DNA from: CAZYBG01 sp964645155
GTDB lineage: Bacteria; Pseudomonadota; Alphaproteobacteria; Rhodobacterales; Rhodobacteraceae
Assembly: GCA_964645155.1 (NCBI GenBank)
Contig: CAZYBG010000084.1
Coordinates: 1 to 13,133, forward strand
Direction of reading: 5' to 3'
DNA length: 13,133 nucleotides
The notes beneath the pieces were generated by a model that worked only from the letters and a program-made list of their open reading frames with translations, was not told the origin of the DNA and ran no database searches. Position numbers and translations under genes: made by a program. Each line of letters starts with the position of its first letter. Within the stretch, counting starts at the first letter, position 1. Positions 6,496 to 12,144 of this stretch are shown here, piece by piece.

Positions 6496-6786
6496 ATGTG
6501 CCAGATCTTCGCCGGTCAGAGCCCGTCGGACTACGAACCCGTGACGCGCCATCTCCGGCTGAACGGCCAGAGCACGAGCATCCGCCTCGAACGGTCGTTC
6601 TGGGACATCGTCGACGGGATCGCGGCCGACGAGGGGCTGACGACGCCCGCGTTCCTGTCGCGGCTGCATTCGGAAGTGCTCGTCCTCAGGGGCGAGGCGC
6701 GCAACTTCACGTCGCTCCTGCGCTGCGCCTGCCTGATCCGCGCCCGCGGCAGCGCCTTCTCGGTGCAGGCGCTCGCCGCCGAATAG
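6496..6786 (+). CDS. Ribbon-helix-helix domain protein (RHH_4 / COG4321 type)
   Basis: This 96-aa protein begins MCQIFAGQSPSDYEPVTRHL and continues 'RLNGQSTSIRLERSFWDIVD', then 'IAADEGLTTPAFLSRLHSEV'. This is the typical layout of a small alphaproteobacterial ribbon-helix-helix family in which the 'TSIRLE' strand would pair in a dimer to contact DNA. I chose the ATG at 6496 because a GGGGAGG Shine-Dalgarno lies 8 nt upstream; an in-frame ATG at 6472 has none. It probably binds DNA as a transcriptional regulator, but targets are unknown. Inverted repeats just downstream, before the redox operon, are possible binding sites (inference only). Confidence 0.88.
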   Translation: MCQIFAGQSPSDYEPVTRHLRLNGQSTSIRLERSFWDIVDGIAADEGLTTPAFLSRLHSEVLVLRGEARNFTSLLRCACLIRARGSAFSVQALAAE

Positions 6787-6890
6787 GCCTGCGGCGAAAA
6801 ACCGCGGCTGTAGTATCACTCTACTACCCACGGGCCAAACTGGTCCGATAACTTTACCAAAGCTAGCAAGACAACTGCGGGAGGTATGGG
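6787..6890 (+). promoter_or_regulatory. AT-richer regulatory region with two inverted repeats, upstream of redox operon
   Basis: This 104-nt gap is clearly less GC-rich than its surroundings. It holds GTAGTA-TCACTC-TACTAC (6810-6827, a perfect 6-bp inverted repeat) and GGGCCAAACTGGTCC (6832-6846, five of six pairs). CCGATAACTTTACC (6845-6858) follows and may contain a -10-like box. The first part (6790-6805) has a GCGG-cgaaaaa-CCGC stem that could end the preceding transcript. Operator function is inferred from position and symmetry. Confidence 0.4.
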
Positions 6891-7289
6891 GTGGCGAGGG
6901 CGATCCACGCGATGATCCGCGTGCTCGACGAGGCGCGCTCGGTCGCGTTCTACCAAAGGGCGTTCGGGCTCACGGTGGCCGAGCGGCTCGACTTCGAAAG
7001 CTTCACGCTCGTCTACCTGTCGAACGACGAGAACGATTTCGAGGTGGAGCTGACGATCAACAAGGGCCGCACCGAGCCCTACCACCTCGGCGACGGCTAC
7101 GGCCACCTCGCGGTGTCGGTCGCCGATGTCGATGCCGAGCATGCGCGCTTCGAACGCGAGGGCCTTGCGCCGCGCAAGCTCGTCAGCTTCGCGCCCGACG
7201 GCGGTGCGCCCATCGCCCGCTTCTTCTTCGTCGCCGACCCCGACGGCTACCAGATCGAGGTGCTGCAGCGGGGTGGCCGCTACCACTGA
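6891..7289 (+). CDS. VOC-family protein, glyoxalase I (lactoylglutathione lyase)-like
   Basis: The 132-aa protein closely follows the layout of bacterial GloA. All four metal-ligand positions of E. coli GloA are matched: His6 ('IHAMIRV'), Glu53 ('FEVELTIN'), His72 ('GYGHLAVSV') and Glu123 ('DPDGYQIEVLQ'). Family members isomerise the hemithioacetal of methylglyoxal and glutathione, or act on other carbonyls. The GTG start at 6891 has GGGAGG 7 nt upstream; an ATG at 6886 is out of frame. It is the first gene of a five-gene redox operon, 38 nt before the Tat-signal subunit. It may deal with a reactive aldehyde or ketoaldehyde made by the neighbouring dehydrogenases, although it has no export signal. 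Another VOC enzyme activity is possible. Confidence 0.87.
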   Translation: MARAIHAMIRVLDEARSVAFYQRAFGLTVAERLDFESFTLVYLSNDENDFEVELTINKGRTEPYHLGDGYGHLAVSVADVDAEHARFEREGLAPRKLVSFAPDGGAPIARFFFVADPDGYQIEVLQRGGRYH

Positions 7290-7327
7290 CCGGACAACGA
7301 CCAAGCAGGAATGCCAGGGAGGATACC

Positions 7328-7852
7328 ATGACTGCTGTGAGGGAGCGCCGGGGGATGAGCCGGCGCGAGCTTCTGTCGCGGAGCGCCGCGGCCGGTGCCG
7401 CATTCGTCGTAGGCGCGGGCTGGGTCGCGGGCAGGTCGGCCGCATGGGCCATGGAGGTCACGGCGCTGAAGCCCGAGACCATGGCCACGCTGATCCAGAT
7501 GGCGCGCGACATCTACCCGCACGACCATGTTGCCGACGAATACTACGCCGCGGCCGTCAAGGGCTACGACGCCGCCGACAAGGCCGAGATGGTCGAGGCC
7601 GGCATCGCGAGCCTCGACGCCGCCGCTCAGGGCAAAGGCCATGGGAGCTACCTCGACATGGGCTGGGAGCGCGACCGCGTGGACGTGCTCCGCGGCATCG
7701 AGGACAGCGCGTTCTTCCAGACCGTGCGCGGCGGGCTGGTGACCGGCCTCTACAACCAGAAGGCGGTCTGGCCGCTCTTCGGCTACGAGGGCGAAAGCTT
7801 CAGCCAGGGCGGCTATCTCGACCGTGGCTTCAACGACATCAACTGGCTCTGA
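7328..7852 (+). CDS. Tat-exported small subunit, gluconate 2-dehydrogenase subunit 3-like
   Basis: The 174-aa protein starts with a Tat signal: SRRELL at residues 11-16, a hydrophobic Ala/Val/Gly stretch (about 20-35) and a likely cleavage after AWA (residue 41). The mature part has 'MATLIQMARDIYPHDHVADEYY', the usual start of gluconate-dehydrogenase subunit-3-type proteins, and 'LVTGLYNQKAVWPLFGYEGESF' near the C-terminus. In related sugar dehydrogenases this small subunit folds with the flavoprotein and carries it through the Tat system. Its gene is 14 nt upstream of a GMC flavoprotein that has no signal of its own, which fits that role well. The Shine-Dalgarno GGGAGG is 6 nt before the ATG. 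Confidence 0.83.
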   Translation: MTAVRERRGMSRRELLSRSAAAGAAFVVGAGWVAGRSAAWAMEVTALKPETMATLIQMARDIYPHDHVADEYYAAAVKGYDAADKAEMVEAGIASLDAAAQGKGHGSYLDMGWERDRVDVLRGIEDSAFFQTVRGGLVTGLYNQKAVWPLFGYEGESFSQGGYLDRGFNDINWL

Positions 7853-7866
7853 GGGAGGGCTGAGAC

Positions 7867-9438
7867 ATGGCTGCACCTTTTGAGCTGAGCGACGACAGCG
7901 TCGTCGTCATCATCGGCACCGGCGCGGGCGGCGGTGTCCTCGCCAACGAGCTTGCCCAGAAGGGGGTGAGCGTCGTCGCGCTGGAAGCCGGCGGGCGCTA
8001 CTTCCCCGAGGACTACGTCAACGACGAATGGGAAAGCTTCGGCCAGCTCGCCTGGCTCGACCCGCGCACGACCTCGGGCGACTGGCGCGTGGCCAAGGAC
8101 TTCTCGGGCCTGCCTGCCTGGATCGTGAAGGCGGTGGGCGGCACCACGGTGCACTGGGCCGGCGCGTCCCTGCGCTTCCAGGAGCATGAATGGAAGGCCG
8201 CCACCACCTACGGCCCGGTGCAGGGCGCCAACCTGCTCGACTGGCCGATCGACGCCGCCGAGATGGACCCGTGGTACACGCTGGCCGAGACCAAGCTGGG
8301 CGTGACCCGCACCGGCGGGCGCGAGGGCCTGCCCGGCAGCAACAACTACCTGGTGTTCGAGAAGGGCGCCAAGGCGCTCGGCTACACCGAGGTCCATACC
8401 GGGCGCATGGCGATCAACGCGGCGCCCGGCGACGACCGGCTCGCCTGCCAGCAGACCGGCTTCTGCTTCCAGGGCTGCAAGTGGGGCGCCAAGTGGTCGG
8501 CGGCCTATACCGACATCCCGCGCGGCGAGGCGACCGGCAACCTCGAGGTGCGCGAGCGGTGCCACGCCGCGCGCATCCTGCACGACGATGCCGGCAAGGT
8601 GACGGGGGTCGAATACTACGACGCCGAGGGCACGCTGCAGATGCAGGCCGCCCGCGTCGTCTGCGTCGCGGGCAACTCGTTCGAGAGCCCGCGGCTCCTG
8701 CTCAACTCGGCCTCGGCGATGTTCCCCGACGGGCTCGCGAACTCGTCGGGCCAAGTCGGCCGGAACTACATGCGGCACATGACCGGCTCGGTCTATGCCA
8801 CGTTCGACAGGCCGGTGAAGATGTGGCGTGGCACCACCATGGCCGGCATCGTCCAGGACGAGTCGCGTCATGACCCGAGCCGCGGCTTCGTCGGCGGCTA
8901 CGAGCTCGAGACGCTGGCGCTGGGCCTGCCGTTCATGGCCGCCTTCCTCGACCCCGGCGCCTGGGGGCGCGAGTTCACCACCGCGCTCGACGCCTACGAG
9001 AACATGGCCGGCATGTGGATCGTGGGCGAGGACATGCCGCAGGAGACCAATCGCGTGACGCTGAACCACGAGGTCAAGGACCAGTTCGGGCTGCCGGTCG
9101 TGAACGTCAACTTCTCCGACCATGCGAACGACGTCGCCATGCGCAACCACGCCTACCGGCAGGGTCAGGCGATCTACGAGGCGGTCGGCGCGACGCGGAC
9201 CTTCCCGACGCCGCCCTATCCCAGCACCCACAACCTCGGCACCAACCGGATGAGCGAGAACCCGAGGGACGGGGTGGTCAACAAATGGGGCCAGACCCAC
9301 GACATCGCCAACCTCTTCGTCTCGGACGGCAGCCAGTTCACCACCGGCGCGGCCGAGAACCCGACGCTGACGATCGTGGCGCTGGCGATCCGCCAGGCCG
9401 ACCACATCGCGGGCGAACTCAGCCGGGGCAATCTCTGA
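7867..9438 (+). CDS. GMC-family FAD oxidoreductase (catalytic subunit)
   Basis: The 523-aa flavoprotein has the FAD-binding GTGAGGG at residues 17-23 and Glu40 at the end of the second strand, typical of the glucose-methanol-choline family. The C-terminal domain holds 'HNLGTNRM' with the probable catalytic His455 and 'ENPTLTIVALAIR' with Asn498. A Cys194-x5-Cys200-x3-Cys204 cluster lies mid-sequence ('CQQTGFCFQGCKWGAKWSA'), reminiscent of the Fe-S ligand region in bacterial FAD-glucose and gluconate dehydrogenases, but cluster binding is not proven. There is no signal peptide, so it is probably exported with the Tat-signal subunit encoded just upstream. It should oxidise an alcohol or sugar in the periplasm and pass electrons to a cytochrome c. 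The substrate is unknown. Confidence 0.9.
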   Translation: MAAPFELSDDSVVVIIGTGAGGGVLANELAQKGVSVVALEAGGRYFPEDYVNDEWESFGQLAWLDPRTTSGDWRVAKDFSGLPAWIVKAVGGTTVHWAGASLRFQEHEWKAATTYGPVQGANLLDWPIDAAEMDPWYTLAETKLGVTRTGGREGLPGSNNYLVFEKGAKALGYTEVHTGRMAINAAPGDDRLACQQTGFCFQGCKWGAKWSAAYTDIPRGEATGNLEVRERCHAARILHDDAGKVTGVEYYDAEGTLQMQAARVVCVAGNSFESPRLLLNSASAMFPDGLANSSGQVGRNYMRHMTGSVYATFDRPVKMWRGTTMAGIVQDESRHDPSRGFVGGYELETLALGLPFMAAFLDPGAWGREFTTALDAYENMAGMWIVGEDMPQETNRVTLNHEVKDQFGLPVVNVNFSDHANDVAMRNHAYRQGQAIYEAVGATRTFPTPPYPSTHNLGTNRMSENPRDGVVNKWGQTHDIANLFVSDGSQFTTGAAENPTLTIVALAIRQADHIAGELSRGNL

Positions 9439-9451
9439 CCGCCGGATCGAA

Positions 9452-9479
9452 CGGGCGGGGGCCGGAGGCTGCCCGCCCG
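9452..9479 (+). other. Intercistronic hairpin between GMC and sorbosone-type dehydrogenase genes
   Basis: CGGGCGGG (9452-9459) and CCCGCCCG (9472-9479) form a perfect 8-bp stem with a 12-nt loop in the 67-nt gap. It has no T-run. It could protect upstream mRNA from 3' decay or partly terminate transcription, so that the flavoprotein and the downstream pair are made in different amounts. This is inference from position only. Confidence 0.35.
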
Positions 9480-9505
9480 ACCACACCACCAAAGGGAGGA
9501 CGACC

Positions 9506-10762
9506 ATGAAACGACTTCTGCTCTCCATCGCGCCCCTTGCGCTTGCTGCCGGCACGGCCGTGGCGCAGGACAACATGGACAAGCTGACCAACATGCAGCG
9601 CACCGACGCGACGTTCACGATGATCCCGCAGGACGGCGACACCGCGACCGCGCTGCGGGACATCATCCAGTACATCAACGTGCCCGAGGGCTTCGAGGTC
9701 AGCCTCTACGCCGTCGTCCCCGACGCGCGCTCGATGGCGGTCGCGCCGCAGGGTACCGTCACCTTCGTCGGCACCCGGAAGGACAAGGTCTGGTCGGTGG
9801 TCGACCGCGACCGCAACCGGGTGGCCGACCAGGTGATGGACTTCGCGCCCTCGATCACCTTCGACATCCCGAACGGCCCCTGCTTCTCGCGCGACGGCTT
9901 CCTCTACATCGCCGAGCGCAACCGCGTGCTGGTGTTCCCCGCGGCCGAGTTCTTCTTCGAAGGGCCGGACCCTGCGGTGGGCGAGGTCGTCAAGCAGGGC
10001 GAGCTGATCCCGGTCGAGGAGGAGAGCTTCAACCACACCGCGCGGGTCTGCCGCGTCGGGCCCGACGGCAAGCTCTACATCTCGCTCGGCCAGCCCTACA
10101 ACGTGCAGCCGGTCGAGAAGCTCGAGATGTACGACCAGATCGGCATCGGCGGCATCATCCGCATCAACACCGACGGCACGGGCCGCGAGGTCTTCACCCG
10201 CGGCGTGCGCAACTCGGTCGGGCACGACTTCAACCCGGCCAACGGCGACCTGTGGTGGACCGACAACCAGGTCGACGGCATGGGCGACGACATCCCGCCG
10301 GGCGAGCTGAACCGGCAGACGGCCGCCGGCCAGCACTTCGGCTTCCCCTGGGTCAACGGCGCCATCGAGATCCCCGAATACAAGGACGTGCCGCGCCCGG
10401 AGGGCGTGGAGTTCGTGCCGCCGGCGGTCGAGATGGAGGCCCATGCGGCCGATCTGGGGATGAGCTTCTACCGCGGCACCTCGTTCCCCGAGAAGTATCA
10501 CGGCGGCATCTTCTCGGCCCAGCACGGCTCGTGGAACCGCACGGTGCCGATCGGCGCGCGGGTGATGTTCACCGCGCTCGACGAGGAAGGGGCCGCGGCC
10601 GGCACCGAGGTCTTCGCCGACGGCTGGCTGAACGAGGAGACCGGAGAGTATCGCGGCCGTCCGATGGACATCGCCTTCCTGCCCGACGGCTCGATGCTGG
10701 TCTCCGACGACTTCGCCGGCGCGATCTGGCGCATCGCCTACAACCCGGCACCGGCCGAGTGA
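9506..10762 (+). CDS. Exported glucose/sorbosone dehydrogenase-family (PQQ-type) beta-propeller
   Basis: The 418-aa protein has a Sec signal (MKRLLLSIAPLALAAGTAVA, cleavage after residue 20). The rest reads as a GSDH-family (PF07995, COG2133) six-bladed propeller: 'FVGTRKDKVWSVVDRDRN', 'VCRVGPDGKLYISLGQP', 'RGVRNSVGHDFNPANGDLWW', 'AAGQHFGFPWVNG' and 'FSAQHGSWNRTVPIGARV' (HGSWNR at residues 340-345). Members such as L-sorbosone dehydrogenase and soluble glucose dehydrogenases use PQQ to oxidise aldoses or aldehydes to acids or lactones. Substrate and PQQ use here are inferred. A strong Shine-Dalgarno GGGAGG precedes the ATG. Its stop overlaps the start of the dihaem cytochrome gene (GTGA), suggesting that the cytochrome is its electron acceptor. 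Confidence 0.88.
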   Translation: MKRLLLSIAPLALAAGTAVAQDNMDKLTNMQRTDATFTMIPQDGDTATALRDIIQYINVPEGFEVSLYAVVPDARSMAVAPQGTVTFVGTRKDKVWSVVDRDRNRVADQVMDFAPSITFDIPNGPCFSRDGFLYIAERNRVLVFPAAEFFFEGPDPAVGEVVKQGELIPVEEESFNHTARVCRVGPDGKLYISLGQPYNVQPVEKLEMYDQIGIGGIIRINTDGTGREVFTRGVRNSVGHDFNPANGDLWWTDNQVDGMGDDIPPGELNRQTAAGQHFGFPWVNGAIEIPEYKDVPRPEGVEFVPPAVEMEAHAADLGMSFYRGTSFPEKYHGGIFSAQHGSWNRTVPIGARVMFTALDEEGAAAGTEVFADGWLNEETGEYRGRPMDIAFLPDGSMLVSDDFAGAIWRIAYNPAPAE

Positions 10763-11349
10763 GGCGAGGCGCGCTTCTGGCCCTCGGCGGGGTTCTCCTC
10801 GCCGGGGGCGTCGCCGCCCCTGCCCGGGCCGAGGAGCCGGCGGGCGACAGGGCCGCCGGCCGGCAGCTTGCCGGCCAGTGCCGCACCTGCCACGGGCTGG
10901 ACGGATTCGCGCAGATCCCGATCGCCCCGCATATCGGCGGCGAGCCGGCGGACTACCTCGCCGCCCAGCTCACCGCGTTCCGCGACGGCACGCGCGAGCA
11001 CGAGATGATGACGATCGTGGCGCGGAACCTGACCGACCCGCAGATCGCCGACCTGGCCGCCTGGTATGCGGGCCACACGATCACGGTCGAGATGACCGCC
11101 GACCCGGCGCAGGCGCCCGAGGCCTGCATCGCCTGCCACGGCGCCGACGGCATCGCGCTCATCCCCGAGGCGCCAAACCTCGCGGGCGAGACGAACATCT
11201 ACATCGACACCCAGCTCAAGGCCTTCCGCACCGGCACCCGCGTGCACGAGACAATGTCGGCCATTGCCGCCGAACTGACCGATGCAGAGATCCGGGCGGC
11301 AGCCGACTGGTACGCGGCGGTGGGCATCGAGATCGGGCTGGTGGAGTAG
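10759..11349 (+). CDS. Exported dihaem cytochrome c (c4-like)
   Basis: The 196-aa protein starts at a GTG that overlaps the previous stop by 4 nt. A Sec signal (about residues 1-24, cleavage after PARA) is followed by two cytochrome-c domains. Haem 1 is Cys41-Arg-Thr-Cys44-His45, and a Met at 83 or 84 ('EHEMMTIVARNLT') is the likely axial ligand. Haem 2 is Cys123-Ile-Ala-Cys126-His127 with Met166 ('HETMSAIAAELT'). The two halves look like a duplicated domain, as in cytochrome c4. It should carry electrons from the periplasmic dehydrogenases of this operon to the respiratory chain. Overlap with the propeller gene implies translational coupling. Confidence 0.92.
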   Translation: MRRGALLALGGVLLAGGVAAPARAEEPAGDRAAGRQLAGQCRTCHGLDGFAQIPIAPHIGGEPADYLAAQLTAFRDGTREHEMMTIVARNLTDPQIADLAAWYAGHTITVEMTADPAQAPEACIACHGADGIALIPEAPNLAGETNIYIDTQLKAFRTGTRVHETMSAIAAELTDAEIRAAADWYAAVGIEIGLVE

Positions 11350-11353
11350 CAGG

Positions 11354-11400
11354 AGCAAGGTCGCCGCATGGTGCCGGGGCAGCCCACGGCAGGGCTTGCT
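11354..11400 (+). terminator. Candidate terminator of the redox operon
   Basis: An outer AGCAAG (11354-11359) / CTTGCT (11395-11400) pair encloses an inner TGCCG (11372-11376) / CGGCA (11387-11391) stem. A short T-containing stretch (ATTCTTG) follows. The position, 4 nt after the cytochrome stop, fits, but the loops are long and the T-run is poor. Confidence 0.28.
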
Positions 11401-11404
11401 ATTC

Positions 11405-11433
11405 TTGCAACCCGTGCAGCCGCCACCTAGATT
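11405..11433 (+). promoter_or_regulatory. Candidate promoter of the toxin-antitoxin module
   Basis: TTGCAA (11405-11410) and TAGATT (11428-11433) are separated by an ideal 17 nt. Both match the sigma-70 consensus at four of six positions. A start near 11440 would leave a leader of about 20 nt carrying the AGGAGG Shine-Dalgarno of the antitoxin gene. Confidence 0.45.
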
Positions 11434-11458
11434 GCCATGGCGCCAGGAGGAGCGGCCC

Positions 11459-11800
11459 ATGGACTACGTGATCCGACGCGAACGCAGGCTTCCCGACGGG
11501 CGGACCGAGACGTTCACCCCGATGAAGAATGTCGACGGGTACTACATCCTTGCGGACCGGGCCGTCGATCCGCAGCATAACAAGGCGGTCAACCAGTTCT
11601 ACGTGAAGGACATCGCCGCCGTCGTCGCCAGGCTCCGCCGCGGCGGCGTGTCGCTCAGGATGCGCGGCGACCTGACGGGCCAACCCAACCTGATCAGCGC
11701 GGGCGAGATCGAGATCATCGTCTCGGGCGAGGACGATCCTTTCGCGACTTTCGCCGAATGGTCGTCCGATGCCGATGAGGCGGCCTATCGCGATCTATGA
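11459..11800 (+). CDS. Putative antitoxin paired with MazF/PemK toxin, novel N-terminal domain
   Basis: The 113-aa protein begins MDYVIRRERRLPDGRTETF and sits directly upstream of a MazF-type toxin, overlapping it by 4 nt (ATGA). Its start has AGGAGG 8 nt upstream. The N-terminal 80 residues ('NVDGYYILADRAVDPQHNKA', then 'FYVKDIAAVVARLRRGGVSL') look like a mixed alpha/beta domain. I do not recognise them as AbrB/MazE, RHH or HTH. The C-terminal tail (about 87-113, 'DDPFATFAEWSSDADEAAYR') is acidic with aromatic residues, like the segments with which MazE-type antitoxins wrap and block MazF. Role as antitoxin is inferred from gene order, overlap and this tail. Confidence 0.7.
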   Translation: MDYVIRRERRLPDGRTETFTPMKNVDGYYILADRAVDPQHNKAVNQFYVKDIAAVVARLRRGGVSLRMRGDLTGQPNLISAGEIEIIVSGEDDPFATFAEWSSDADEAAYRDL

Positions 11801-12132
11801 CGCTGCAGCCGTTTGATGTGGTGGTCGTCCCGTTCCCCTACAGCGACCGGTTGAGCGAGAAACGGCGCCCGGCGCTCGTTGTCTCGAATAGCGATCTCCC
11901 GGACATCCTCGATCGAGTATGGGTCGCCATGATAACCTCCCAGCCGCCTGCGCAACTGGGCGACGCGGTCATCGGTGACCTTGCCGCCGCCGGCCTGCCG
12001 GTGCGTTCGACCCTCCGCGCGAGCAAGCTCGCCACGCTCGACGCCGGCCGCGTGCTGCGCGTGATCGGACGGCTGTCGCCGCAGGACGAGGGCGCCGCGC
12101 GGCTCGCCCTGCGGGCTTGCGCGGCATTCTGA
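11797..12132 (+). CDS. Type II toxin, PemK/MazF-family endoribonuclease
   Basis: This 111-aa protein starts MTLQPFDVVVVPFPYSDRLS and continues 'KRRPALVVSNSDLPD', 'VWVAMITSQPP' and 'RSTLRASKLATLDAGRVLRVIGRLS'. That is the usual MazF/PemK order: the 'D-V-V-V-V-P-F-P-Y-S-D' strand, an RPALVVS strand, a TS-containing strand and an 'LRASKLATLD' segment. Such toxins cut RNA at specific short sites and are held inactive by the upstream-encoded antitoxin. The start overlaps the antitoxin stop by 4 nt. Some codons (ATA, GTA, AAT, TTT) are unusual for this GC-rich neighbourhood, which may reflect horizontal acquisition. It is convergent with gltB with a 12-nt gap. Confidence 0.92.
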   Translation: MTLQPFDVVVVPFPYSDRLSEKRRPALVVSNSDLPDILDRVWVAMITSQPPAQLGDAVIGDLAAAGLPVRSTLRASKLATLDAGRVLRVIGRLSPQDEGAARLALRACAAF

Positions 12133-12144
12133 GGTTCCAGCGCC

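Noticed and set aside
7813..9678. Long minus-strand ORF of 621 codons opposite the GMC gene
   Set aside because: Arg/Gly/Ala/Val/His-rich translation without motifs, lying antisense to a gene with clear FAD and catalytic motifs; typical of GC-rich antisense frames.
9419..10525. 368-codon minus-strand ORF opposite the propeller gene
   Set aside because: Antisense to a gene with a signal peptide and HGSWNR and other family motifs; no motif of its own.
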